38,329 nucleotides of DNA from an uncultured Eubacteriales bacterium. GTDB lineage: Bacteria > Bacillota > Clostridia > Oscillospirales > Oscillospiraceae. The stretch spans positions 1-38,329 of the forward strand of contig URDK01000017.1 in assembly GCA_900546485.1 (NCBI GenBank), read 5' to 3'. Position numbers and translations under genes: made by a program. This document shows, piece after piece, positions 1 to 7,323 of this stretch; positions within the stretch are counted from its first letter, which is position 1; each line of letters begins with the position of its first letter. The notes under the pieces are model-generated. The model ran no database searches. It was not told the DNA's origin and was given only the letters and a program-made list of their open reading frames with translations.

Positions 1-86
1 GGGATGAATTCCAGCGCGGCGAAGGCGCCTCCGGCCACCACCAGGAGCGCGACGGCCAGTATAAGCAGTTTCTTTCCGCGTTTCAT
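1..86 (-). CDS. N-terminus of a DUF4340-like ABC-associated protein (partial)
   Basis: Only the first 28 or so codons are inside the window; the gene runs off the left edge. They encode a basic start (MKRGKK) followed by a single hydrophobic helix rich in Leu, Val and Ala, ending near LEFIP, which fits a membrane anchor or uncleaved signal. The ATG overlaps the stop codon of the GldG-like gene (ATGA), and AGGAGG lies 8 nt upstream, so it is clearly the fourth gene of the exporter operon. In Firmicutes and Bacteroidetes operons of ATPase, permease and GldG-like protein, the next gene is usually a DUF4340 protein. The family call rests on that context and on the anchor, not on visible domain sequence. 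Confidence 0.6.
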   Translation of the reverse strand, partial: MKRGKKLLILAVALLVVAGGAFAALEFI

Positions 87-1555
87 TGCTTTTTCCTCCT
101 TACCCAGATGACAATTCCCGCGGCAAGGAAGCAGACGGGGATGACTCCGACGACCAGCATGGTGAGCATGGAGGACGTGCCGCTGCTGATGGTGAGGTAC
201 TCCGTGCTCAGGCTCTTTGCGTGTATGGAGATTCCGCTCTCGGAGCCGCAGAGCCAGTTGATGCAGTTGAGGAAGAAGTCCTCATTACCGCCTGAGATGC
301 TGGCGTTGGTAGAGTCGTCCAGCAGATAGGCGGAGGAAACCCAGATGATATCGGTCTCGCCGCCGTCCTCAAGCGTTTCGGTGATGGCCACTGCGAGGGC
401 GAAGGGGCCGTCTATGTCGCCGTCCTCCTTTTCATAGGTGCTCATGGTATAGCCGCTGAGCTTGGAGTAGGCAGAGTCTGAGGTAGTCAGCAGCTCGGTA
501 ACGCTGACCGTGTCGCGCGGCGCCTCGCCTACGATGAGGCCCTGGGCCAGAGGCAGACACATATAATAGCCGCCCTCGGAAAGGGGAGAGGTTATCTCAT
601 GGCTGCCGTACTCGGGCAGAAGGTTGATAGGCGCGGGGAAGAGGTAATTGCTGTCGCTGCCCTCGACCACGATGCCATCTGCGGCGGTAACGCCGTAGTA
701 CTCCATGACAGCCTCCAGGTTTGTAAGCTCCGTACCGTCCTGGAGAGGGCCGGTTATGAGGATGAGCTTGCCTCCGGAAGCGAGGTATTCAAGTATCGAG
801 TCGCGCTCGGATTCTGAGATGTCGCTCATGGGGGCGTTTATGAGCAGGCAGTCCGCATCCTCGGGTACGCCGTCGGTGGTGAGCAGGGAGAGCGATTCGA
901 TTTCTACGTTCTGCTTTGCAACGGCGGTCTCAAAGGAGGTGGAGAGCTCGCTCTCGCCGTGACCCGTAAGGGCATAGAGCTTGGGCAGCTCGTCGTTGGT
1001 GACGTAATCTATAGCACTGGTGAGCTCGCTTTCTCCGGCGAAGCTCTGCTCGTAGGAGCCGGTGGAGTAGTAATTGCTGTAATCGTATTCGTATATGTCT
1101 GAGTAGCTGATATAGGTGTTCCGTTCACCGCACTCGACGACCAGACTGTTGTTGTAGATGGTGCCGTCTGCGTACTTCTGCACGAAGGTCGGCTGCACGT
1201 CGGGGTCGACCTTGGTGACGGTCAACTTGCTTGACATGGCCGCGTAGCGGTCGAGCAGTGTGCCGAGCGTCTCATCCTCGCGTCCGTCCTGGACTATCCA
1301 ATAGACCGTTACCTCATCTTCGAGCTCGGAGAGCACCAGCTCCGTCTGCTCGGAGATGGAGTAGAGCTGAGAGGACGTGGTGTCGAACTGTGTGTATTTC
1401 GCAGGCAGGGCATTCACAAGTATGTTCGCAAACACCGCGATGGCGACCACAATGACCGTCGCGAGTACGCTGTAACCGCCTACGCGGAAGCTGCGGGTCT
1501 TGAGCCGGCCTATCATCTCGCCGGACTGAGGCAGCTTTATTTTAGGCTTTTTCAT
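83..1555 (-). CDS. GldG-like ABC transporter accessory protein
   Basis: A 490-residue membrane-anchored protein of the family called Gldg_ABC_transp / ABC-type uncharacterized transport system. An N-terminal helix at about residues 25-47 is followed by a large extracytoplasmic region containing the typical LTGHGE motif and hydrophobic strands of a DUF4350-like fold. A C-terminal helix (about 465-483) ends in WVRRKKQ, so both ends are anchored. Start: the ATG at 1555 has AGGAGG 8 nt upstream and overlaps the permease stop (ATGA). An in-frame GTG at 1564 sits too close to the Shine-Dalgarno sequence. It probably forms the extracytoplasmic part of the exporter with the two genes upstream and the DUF4340-like gene downstream. 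Substrate is unknown; gliding motility, the source of the name, is not implied. Confidence 0.85.
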   Translation of the reverse strand: MKKPKIKLPQSGEMIGRLKTRSFRVGGYSVLATVIVVAIAVFANILVNALPAKYTQFDTTSSQLYSISEQTELVLSELEDEVTVYWIVQDGREDETLGTLLDRYAAMSSKLTVTKVDPDVQPTFVQKYADGTIYNNSLVVECGERNTYISYSDIYEYDYSNYYSTGSYEQSFAGESELTSAIDYVTNDELPKLYALTGHGESELSTSFETAVAKQNVEIESLSLLTTDGVPEDADCLLINAPMSDISESERDSILEYLASGGKLILITGPLQDGTELTNLEAVMEYYGVTAADGIVVEGSDSNYLFPAPINLLPEYGSHEITSPLSEGGYYMCLPLAQGLIVGEAPRDTVSVTELLTTSDSAYSKLSGYTMSTYEKEDGDIDGPFALAVAITETLEDGGETDIIWVSSAYLLDDSTNASISGGNEDFFLNCINWLCGSESGISIHAKSLSTEYLTISSGTSSMLTMLVVGVIPVCFLAAGIVIWVRRKKQ

Positions 1556-2418
1556 TCGCTCCACCTCCTCTTTTCAAGGGACTGTACGCTGAGAAAGAGG
1601 AACACGCCTATGACCGTGAGGAAATACACGACCGAGCCCAGGTCAAAGATGCCGTAGACAAAGTCGTAGAAGCGGTCAAAGAGCGAGAGCTGTTCCATTA
1701 TTTCGGGGAATAGCCCCTCGAAAGCGGAGCTGTCGAGCATGAAGCCGACAAGCAGCAAGCCCTCGAGTATTATCATGAGCACGATGGATGCGAAGCCGCT
1801 GCGGGTCATGAGACGGAACACGCCGCCCAGGACCAGCACGAGTACAGTGAAGGCCAGCAGCGAGCCGGCAGCCGAGGTGGAGGCGTAGGAGGCGAGGCTG
1901 GTGATGAAGTAGTTGAGCAGCATCACGATAAAGCACAGCCCGGCCGCGACGGCCTGACTCTCGGTTATAGAGGATATGAACATGCCGATCGCGAGCAGCG
2001 ACGCTCCCAGTAGGTAGAAGCCGAAGATGGCTGAATAGGCCGCGGGAAGATAGACGTTGCCGAAGGCGCTGAGTACGATGGGGTAGATGCAGACGATGAG
2101 CATAGGTACGGCAAAGACCACGAGCAGCGCGAGATACTTGCCCATGACGACCCTAGTCATACTGAGGGGCAGGGAATAGAGCAGCTGGTCTGTCTTCTGC
2201 CGCTTTTCCTCTGCGATGACCTTCATCGTTAGAATGGGTACGATGACGAGAAAGACGAAGGACATGCCGCCGAGGACGTACTCAAAGTTGGTGTAGGCTG
2301 AGCGGAGGTTATAGGCCATGGTGTATATGCCCGCGAAGAGCAGCAAAAACGCGCCGAACACATAGCCGGTGACGTTGGTGAAATACGAGGAGACCTCGTG
2401 CCTGAATACTGCTTTCAT
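1552..2418 (-). CDS. ABC-2 type exporter permease
   Basis: A 288-residue integral membrane protein with about six hydrophobic segments, starting MKAVFRHEVSSYF, typical of ABC-2 permeases paired with GldG-like proteins (GldF type). After the first helix comes the cytoplasmic sequence EEKRQKTDQLL, where the ATPase commonly contacts the permease. The ATG at 2418 overlaps the ATPase stop (ATGA), and its own stop overlaps the GldG-like start, so the three genes are translationally coupled. An open frame extends upstream of 2418 but its residues are a shadow of the ATPase gene. Substrate cannot be read from the sequence. Confidence 0.88.
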   Translation of the reverse strand: MKAVFRHEVSSYFTNVTGYVFGAFLLLFAGIYTMAYNLRSAYTNFEYVLGGMSFVFLVIVPILTMKVIAEEKRQKTDQLLYSLPLSMTRVVMGKYLALLVVFAVPMLIVCIYPIVLSAFGNVYLPAAYSAIFGFYLLGASLLAIGMFISSITESQAVAAGLCFIVMLLNYFITSLASYASTSAAGSLLAFTVLVLVLGGVFRLMTRSGFASIVLMIILEGLLLVGFMLDSSAFEGLFPEIMEQLSLFDRFYDFVYGIFDLGSVVYFLTVIGVFLFLSVQSLEKRRWSE

Positions 2419-3395
2419 GCCTTTGCCTCCTCTCCACCGTCTACAGACGGCACGGGGGTATCGGAGCTTGTGAGCTCGATGAAGATGTCCTCGAGACTGG
2501 CCCGGGCCGTGTTCATGCGCAGTATGGGCAGGTTGGCACGGCTGAAGGCGAAGAAGGCGTTGCGGCAAACCTCGTCGCCGTCGGGACAGTCGGTGTCGAG
2601 CGTTATGCGGCAGCGGCCGCCGTCAAGCGGCTCTGCGCGCAGGGAGGTGACATGCGCGAGGGGAGAGAGCAGACGCGTGGCCTCGTCCGCGGGAGCCTCG
2701 GCGGTGAGCTCCACGGTGGTGGAACCTGCAAACAGTCGCTCCAGATTCTCAGGCGTGTCGCAGGCCACAAGGCGGCCCTTGGAAATGATGAGGATAGTCT
2801 GGCACACGGCCTGGACCTCGGAGAGAATGTGGCTGCTGAGAATGACGGTGTGTTCGCGGCCGAGGTCTTTGATGAGGTCGCGTATCTCGATTATCTGCCT
2901 GGGGTCGAGACCTACGGTGGGCTCGTCAAGGATGATTATCTTCGGGTCTCCGAGCAGAGCCTGGGCGATGCCCACGCGCTGGCGGTAGCCCTTGGAGAGG
3001 TTCTTTATGAGCCTGTCCGAGACGTCGCTGATTTGGGTGACGGACATGACGCGCTCCATCTGCTCCGCGAGCTGGGGCTTCGAAAGACCTTTGGCCTGGC
3101 CCACGAAGGTGAGATATTCCCTCGGTGTCCGGTCCAGGTAGAGAGGCGGTTGCTCGGGCAGATAGCCCAGGAGCCGCTTCGCCGCGCCCGAATCCTCAAA
3201 GATGTCGTGCCCGTCGATCCTGACCTCGCCGGAGGTGGCGGCGAGGCAGCCGGTCATGATGTTCATGGTCGTGGATTTTCCGGCCCCATTTGGGCCGAGG
3301 AAGCCGTAGATCTGCCCGTCCTCAATTTTGAACGAGAGGTCGGAAACGGCAAGGTGCGTGCCGTAGCGCTTTGTGAGATGGCTTACTTCTATCAA
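2415..3395 (-). CDS. ABC exporter ATP-binding protein (CcmA/NatA type)
   Basis: A 326-residue ATPase. Walker A is GPNGAGKST (34-42), the signature region reads NLSKGYRQRVGIAQA, Walker B is IIILDEP, followed by the D-loop GLDP and the switch His in LSSHIL. A C-terminal extension of about 100 residues is the DUF4162-like tail seen in ABC-2 export ATPases. The start codon is TTG at 3395 (TTG-ATA-GAA); AAGGGGG lies about 6 nt upstream and no in-frame ATG exists nearby. It heads the exporter operon. Upstream lies a direct-repeat box resembling the one before the response regulator gene, so control by that regulator is likely. Confidence 0.9.
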   Translation of the reverse strand: MIEVSHLTKRYGTHLAVSDLSFKIEDGQIYGFLGPNGAGKSTTMNIMTGCLAATSGEVRIDGHDIFEDSGAAKRLLGYLPEQPPLYLDRTPREYLTFVGQAKGLSKPQLAEQMERVMSVTQISDVSDRLIKNLSKGYRQRVGIAQALLGDPKIIILDEPTVGLDPRQIIEIRDLIKDLGREHTVILSSHILSEVQAVCQTILIISKGRLVACDTPENLERLFAGSTTVELTAEAPADEATRLLSPLAHVTSLRAEPLDGGRCRITLDTDCPDGDEVCRNAFFAFSRANLPILRMNTARASLEDIFIELTSSDTPVPSVDGGEEAKA

Positions 3396-3417
3396 GGCGA
3401 TACCCCCTTACCAGGTT

Positions 3418-3449
3418 AGCGTAGCATCAGTTGCTGAACCGAACCTGAA
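3418..3449 (-). promoter_or_regulatory. Predicted response-regulator box and -10 of the exporter operon
   Basis: Read on the minus strand, TTCAGG-N5-TTCAGC (3433-3449) is a direct repeat of 11-bp period, the geometry used by OmpR/PhoB-family regulators. Nine nt downstream lies TACGCT (3418-3423), an acceptable -10 without a good -35, as expected of an activated promoter. It matches the site before the regulator gene at 13 of 17 positions with the same 9-nt spacing. Binding is inferred. Confidence 0.5.
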
Positions 3450-3471
3450 AAGGGGGCATCCAAAACGTAAA

Positions 3472-4683
3472 CTATTTTTGAACTCTGAGACGTATGCAAA
3501 AGCGGTTGCCGCCGGGAACGGCCTCCGCCCAGATACGGCCGCGGTGCGCCTCAACGATGCCGCGGGCAATTGAGAGGCCGAGACCATAGCTGCCTCCGGA
3601 GCTGCGAGCGGCATCCGCGCGGTAAAATCGTTTGAAAATGTCACGCCGCTCGGCGGGGGAGAGGGGCTCGCCGCTGTTCTCAACGGCGAGTAGACAGTGC
3701 CTGCGGCCCTGCCTGGAGAGAGTTACAAGCACATTCCCGCCGGGCGAGGCGTACTTTTGAGCGTTGTCCAGCAGCACGCCCACGGCCTGGGAGAGCCGCT
3801 CCGCACTGCCCTTGACGGCTATGTCCGGCTCGATAGAGCTCGACAGCGTGAGCCCGCGCTCATAAAACAGAGGCTCAAAGGGCAGCAATGCCTCGGAGAC
3901 GACGCGGCTGAGCTCCACCCGCGAGAGTGTCTGACCCGTGAGACCGGAATCCACCCGCGCAAGCTCGAGCAGGCTCTCCACCAGCGAGCGCATGCGCGCG
4001 GACATGGAGAGAATGTTTTCCGTGAGCCTGCCATGCAGCTCCGGGTCGGCCTCGGCCTCGCGCAGCAGCTGGGCATTGCTTAGAATCACGGTAAGCGGGG
4101 TCTTGAGCTCGTGCGAGGCGTCGGCCACGAACTGACGCTGCCTGTCCCAGGCCAGCTCCACAGGCCTCACCGCCCAGCGCGAGAGCAGTAGGCTGATAAC
4201 GAGAAAGGCCGCAAAGCTCAGGGCGCCTATCAGCAGGCTGTTTTTTGTGAGGCTTGCCATGACACTCCGCTCGCTGGACATGTCCGCAAAAACAATGTAC
4301 TGCGTTCCGCGCGCCCAGACCCGGCAATAGCGCAGGCCATAGTCCTCCAACACGCCGGTGTTCTCGTCCGAGGCGGAGGCCAGGGCCAGCAGCTTTTCCA
4401 GCAGCTCGCTGTCTGTGAGGTCGTAGTAGCCTCCCCAGGCATCGGCGAGGTTTCCGTCGCTGTCAAGCTCCAGTGTGAAGAAGGGAAGACGCACACCATC
4501 CGGCCTCTCGTCCGGGCCGCCGGTGCGCATTGGCTCCTGGGCAAGGGCCTGCATCATACCTATGCTCTCGCGCTCAAGGTTTGCCCGGGTGAAGAAAAAG
4601 ACCATGGCAAAGATGGCACAGAGTATAAGCGTGACAATGGCCATGTTTATGCAGACGAATTTCAGCCTGAGACGCCGAATCAA
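3472..4683 (-). CDS. Two-component sensor histidine kinase
   Basis: A 403-residue sensor kinase. A transmembrane helix at about 9-32 is followed by a short extracytoplasmic sensor of about 115 residues and a second helix at about 150-168. There is no clear HAMP domain. The HisKA H-box is FVADASHELKTPL with phospho-acceptor His191. The HATPase domain has the N-box around Asn307 and a G-box GLGLSIARG at 367-375. The start is TTG at 4683, overlapping the regulator stop (TTGA), with GGAGGT 9 nt upstream. It is co-transcribed with the regulator gene; the exporter operon begins 76 nt downstream behind its own predicted promoter. The signal sensed is unknown. Antimicrobial or envelope stress would be typical for such kinase-exporter pairs, but that is inference. 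Confidence 0.93.
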   Translation of the reverse strand: MIRRLRLKFVCINMAIVTLILCAIFAMVFFFTRANLERESIGMMQALAQEPMRTGGPDERPDGVRLPFFTLELDSDGNLADAWGGYYDLTDSELLEKLLALASASDENTGVLEDYGLRYCRVWARGTQYIVFADMSSERSVMASLTKNSLLIGALSFAAFLVISLLLSRWAVRPVELAWDRQRQFVADASHELKTPLTVILSNAQLLREAEADPELHGRLTENILSMSARMRSLVESLLELARVDSGLTGQTLSRVELSRVVSEALLPFEPLFYERGLTLSSSIEPDIAVKGSAERLSQAVGVLLDNAQKYASPGGNVLVTLSRQGRRHCLLAVENSGEPLSPAERRDIFKRFYRADAARSSGGSYGLGLSIARGIVEAHRGRIWAEAVPGGNRFCIRLRVQK

Positions 4684-5354
4684 GAACGGTGCACCTCCAG
4701 ATGATAGCCGAGCAGACGGATGACCTCAATGGTCAGGTCGGAGCCTATGGCGCGCAGCTTTTTGCGCAGGAAGCCTATGTAGACCTCAACATTGTTGTCA
4801 CCAGCATTGGAGTCGAAGCCCCAGACGCGGGTGAGGATGGTCTCCTTGCGCACGCTGCGGCCCTCCGCCTGCATGAGCAGACGCATGACGTCGAACTCCT
4901 TGGACGAGAGCCGTACGGTGCTGCCGGCTGCGCTGAGAGTACAGCCTGTGAGGTCCAGACAGGTGTTGCCGTAGGTGAGCGCGTCGAACTGTGTGCCCTG
5001 GCGCCGGAGCAGGGCATTGATACAGGCGAGGAGCTCACGATTGTCGAAGGGTTTGGTAAGATAGTAGTCGGCGCCGGCGTTCAGGCCCTCGATGCGGTCG
5101 TGCACATCGGCGCGCGCCGTGAGCATTAGTATGGGCGTGGTTACGCGCTTTGCCCTTACGCGGCGGGCGAGACTGTATCCGTCAAGCCGCGGCATCATGA
5201 CGTCGAGAAGGAGCAGATCGTATACTCCCGTCTCGGCGTATTCCGCGCCGCTCTCCCCGTCGCTCACAACTTCGACGTCGAAGCCGCGCAGTTCAAGCAG
5301 CGTCCGCAGGGAGTCGGCCAGAAGAGCTTCGTCTTCTATGATAAGTATTTTCAT
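4680..5354 (-). CDS. OmpR-family response regulator
   Basis: A 224-residue, two-domain regulator. The receiver domain has the acidic pocket EDE (7-9), phospho-acceptor Asp51 in LLLDVMMPRLDG, and the conserved Lys101 in LTKPFD. The C-terminal winged helix shows the typical DLTGCTLS, LSSKEFDVMRLL and RVWGFD segments and recognition-helix sequence NNVEVYIGFLRKKL. The start chosen is ATG at 5354 (MKILIIEDE), preceded by AGGTG at 6 nt. Upstream in-frame ATGs would add residues not seen in the family. Its stop overlaps the kinase start. A direct-repeat box 33 nt upstream suggests autoregulation. Confidence 0.95.
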   Translation of the reverse strand: MKILIIEDEALLADSLRTLLELRGFDVEVVSDGESGAEYAETGVYDLLLLDVMMPRLDGYSLARRVRAKRVTTPILMLTARADVHDRIEGLNAGADYYLTKPFDNRELLACINALLRRQGTQFDALTYGNTCLDLTGCTLSAAGSTVRLSSKEFDVMRLLMQAEGRSVRKETILTRVWGFDSNAGDNNVEVYIGFLRKKLRAIGSDLTIEVIRLLGYHLEVHRS

Positions 5355-5371
5355 TTGCATCACCTGCAAAC

Positions 5372-5403
5372 AAGATACACCGTCTACCTTAAATGAACCT
5401 GAA
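5372..5403 (-). promoter_or_regulatory. Predicted response-regulator box and -10 of the two-component operon
   Basis: On the minus strand TTCAGG-N5-TTAAGG (5387-5403) is an 11-bp-period direct repeat similar in design to PmrA/QseB boxes. The -10-like TATCTT lies at 5372-5377, 9 nt downstream. That would give a leader of only about 11 nt that begins close to the AGGTG ribosome binding site. The match in sequence and spacing to the site before the exporter operon is the main support. Confidence 0.5.
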
Positions 5404-5445
5404 ATGGCCATGGACATTTATTAACACTTTGTTTGTGAATCCGTC

Positions 5446-5488
5446 ATATCTCGGTGCTAATATCTCGGTAACGGGGCGGAGACCCCGT
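5446..5488 (+). repeat. Tandem ATATCTCGGT repeat and hairpin before the small lipoprotein gene
   Basis: ATATCTCGGT occurs at 5446-5455 and again at 5460-5469, a perfect 10-bp repeat with 14-bp period. Just after it, ACGGGG (5471-5476) and CCCCGT (5483-5488) form a 6-bp hairpin with a 6-nt loop in the probable leader. A TAATAT at 5458-5463 inside the second repeat could be a -10. No good -35 is visible. Confidence 0.4.
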
Positions 5489-5528
5489 GTACGCAAAAAC
5501 ACACGCGACATACCAAGGAGGATACAAC

Positions 5529-6068
5529 ATGAAAAAGCACATTAAGTTTACAGCTCTTGCCCTGGCCCTTGTTCTCTGCCTGGGCATGCTTACCGCCTGT
5601 TCTTCCGGCGAGGAGGATTCCGCGGTCACCGACCCCGTCGAGAGCGAAGAACCCACTGAGACCAACGAGGTCACGGAGAGCGAGGAGCCTACCGAGACCG
5701 ATGACGCGGAAGAAACGGATCCTGTGGAAGAGACCGAGGACCCGGACGCTGCGGATGAGGACGCTCTCCAGATAGCCGAAGTCACCGCGATAGCCGATGA
5801 CGGCACGCTCAGCATGACGCTCTACACCCTCACCGAGGGCGCCGAGGAGCCGACCGACTACGCCGCCATTGACATGAGCCTCTACGAGGCCGGGACCGAG
5901 ACTGCGGAGTATCTGCCTGACGAGACCGTGCAGATATACGTCGCCGCCGACGGCGAGCTGACCGAGGCCACGGCTGCCGACATCGCTGTGGGCGACATGC
6001 TGGCCTTCTACAAGACCGAGGACGGCACCAACGCGATAGCTATCTACCACCCCGAGACCGCGGAATAA
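5529..6068 (+). CDS. Small acidic lipoprotein of unknown function
   Basis: A 179-residue lipoprotein. The signal peptide MKKHIKFTALAL... ends in lipobox LTAC with the lipidated Cys at 24. Residues 25-75 are a low-complexity linker of Glu, Thr, Asp and Pro with repeats of the type ESEEPTET, probably a flexible spacer through the wall. The remaining 100 residues look like a small beta-rich domain with segments such as EVTAIADDGTLSMTLYTL and YVAADGELTEATAADI. I do not recognise a named family for it. The start ATG has AAGGAGG about 7 nt upstream; an in-frame upstream ATG lacks one. It is divergent from the two-component genes, so it may belong to their regulon, but the sequence does not prove it. 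Confidence 0.85.
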   Translation: MKKHIKFTALALALVLCLGMLTACSSGEEDSAVTDPVESEEPTETNEVTESEEPTETDDAEETDPVEETEDPDAADEDALQIAEVTAIADDGTLSMTLYTLTEGAEEPTDYAAIDMSLYEAGTETAEYLPDETVQIYVAADGELTEATAADIAVGDMLAFYKTEDGTNAIAIYHPETAE

Positions 6069-6085
6069 GCGGAAAAACAAAAAAG

Positions 6086-6126
6086 CATTCCCCGGCACGA
6101 GTTCTTCGTGCCGGGGAATGTTTTTT
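6086..6126. terminator. Bidirectional rho-independent terminator
   Basis: CATTCCCCGGCACGA pairs perfectly with TCGTGCCGGGGAATG (15-bp stem, 5-nt loop), followed by six T on the plus strand and preceded by an A-rich run that serves the minus strand. It separates the lipoprotein gene from the convergent TIM-barrel gene. Confidence 0.93.
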
Positions 6127-7039
6127 ATATGACGAATTGTTCTAGGTAGCGCTTGGAGAGTTTTATCGACTTGAGAATGGAGTCTTCAGAGTCCTCAAAC
6201 GCCTTGTCCTCGATCTCGATGCAGGCGCAGCCGTTGTAGCCGATGTCCGTGAGGGCCGAGCAGTATGCGCCCCAGTCCACGTCGCCGAGACCAGGCAGCT
6301 TCGGGGACATGTAGTCGAGCGGATAGGCCATGGTGCCGCAGCGCCTAAGCTTTTCCGGATAGAGCTTTATGTCCTTGAAATGGACATGGAATATCTTGTC
6401 CTTGAACTCATAGAGAGGGGAGATGTAGTCAATCATCTGCCATACAAAGTGGGAGGGATCGTAGTTGATGCCCAGATTTGGGCTCTTGATAATGTCGAAC
6501 ACCTTGTGCCATATGACGGGAGTTGTCATCAGGTTCTGGCCGCCGGGCCACTGATCGCTGCCGAAGAGCATGGGGCAGTTTTCAATGGCGACGCGGACCC
6601 CCAACTCCTCCGCAAGAGCCATGATGCTGGGCCACACCAGCGCGACCTCGCGCAGATTGTCCTCCACGCTTAGATTTTGGACCCTTCCGATAAAGGTGGT
6701 GACCATGTTGACGCCCAGAGCGGCAGAGGCGCGTATGACCTTCTTCAGGTGCTCGACATTTGCTGCGCGTTTTGTCGGGTCTCCGTCCATCGTGTTGGGG
6801 TAAAATGCGAGGGCAGAGATGCTTATGTGCCGCTCGGCGCAGTAATTGAGAATGTAGGCTACCTTGGATTCGTCAAGCTCGTCAACGTTGATGTGGCTTA
6901 CGCCGGCATACCGGCGCTCCGCCTTTCCACAAGGCCAGCAGGCGACCTCAATGCAGTCGAATCCCATCTCAGCTGCGGTGTCAACCATCTGTTCAAAGCT
7001 GTAATCGGCGAGTATGGCCGACACCAAACCCATTTTCAT
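6125..7039 (-). CDS. Sugar isomerase/epimerase, xylose-isomerase-like TIM barrel
   Basis: A 304-residue AP_endonuc_2 / xylose-isomerase-like TIM barrel. The four expected metal ligands are Glu153 (AIENCPM), Asp194 (NYDPSHF), His220 (FHVHFKD) and a Glu at 275-277 (CIEIED). The NYDPSH...FKDK region differs from the two epimerases encoded in the plus-strand operon, so this is a different subfamily, nearer in style to IolE- and YcjR-type enzymes. The ATG at 7039 has AGGAGGT 7 nt upstream. It is divergent from the LacI-type regulator, and a palindromic operator overlaps its promoter, so it should be induced together with the transport operon. Likely reaction: epimerisation, isomerisation or elimination on a keto sugar; the substrate is unknown. 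Confidence 0.85.
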   Translation of the reverse strand: MKMGLVSAILADYSFEQMVDTAAEMGFDCIEVACWPCGKAERRYAGVSHINVDELDESKVAYILNYCAERHISISALAFYPNTMDGDPTKRAANVEHLKKVIRASAALGVNMVTTFIGRVQNLSVEDNLREVALVWPSIMALAEELGVRVAIENCPMLFGSDQWPGGQNLMTTPVIWHKVFDIIKSPNLGINYDPSHFVWQMIDYISPLYEFKDKIFHVHFKDIKLYPEKLRRCGTMAYPLDYMSPKLPGLGDVDWGAYCSALTDIGYNGCACIEIEDKAFEDSEDSILKSIKLSKRYLEQFVI

Positions 7040-7078
7040 TGCAGTGACCTCCTAAAATTAAATGCTTCTGATGGCGTT

Positions 7079-7108
7079 AGTGTAAACGTTTTTACTAGGC
7101 TTAGTCAA
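7079..7108 (-). promoter_or_regulatory. Promoter of the minus-strand isomerase with embedded LacI/cre-type operator
   Basis: On the minus strand TTGACT (7103-7108), an 18-nt spacer and TACACT (7079-7084) make a plausible sigma-A promoter. The element TGTAAACGTTTTTAC (plus strand 7081-7095, arms GTAAA/TTTAC) lies between the hexamers and overlaps the -10. It fits the CcpA cre consensus TGWAANCGNTNWCA at 13 of 14 positions and shares TGTAAACG with the site at 8438. Confidence 0.6.
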
Positions 7109-7253
7109 GAGCAAATCTTAACTTTTCAGGAAGAAACATGAGATTTTTTCTGCACAAAGCAAAATGGAATTGTAGGCCATGTTAAATTGCACAAGTAGAG
7201 GTTCCTCTAGCTGTGGCATTTATTCAAAAATAATATACGGACAAAATAGGGCC

Positions 7254-7282
7254 TTGACGTGGAACAGTAAATTGTGCATTAA
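7254..7282 (+). promoter_or_regulatory. Possible promoter of the LacI-family regulator gene
   Basis: TTGACG (7254-7259), 17 nt, CATTAA (7277-7282). The -35 is good but the -10 is weak. It would leave a leader of about 35 nt before the ATG at 7324. The rest of 7109-7253 is AT-rich, and I see no gene in it. Confidence 0.35.
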
Positions 7283-7323
7283 TTGAGCTGTAATCCATTA
7301 CATCATTCGATGGGTTGAGCAAT

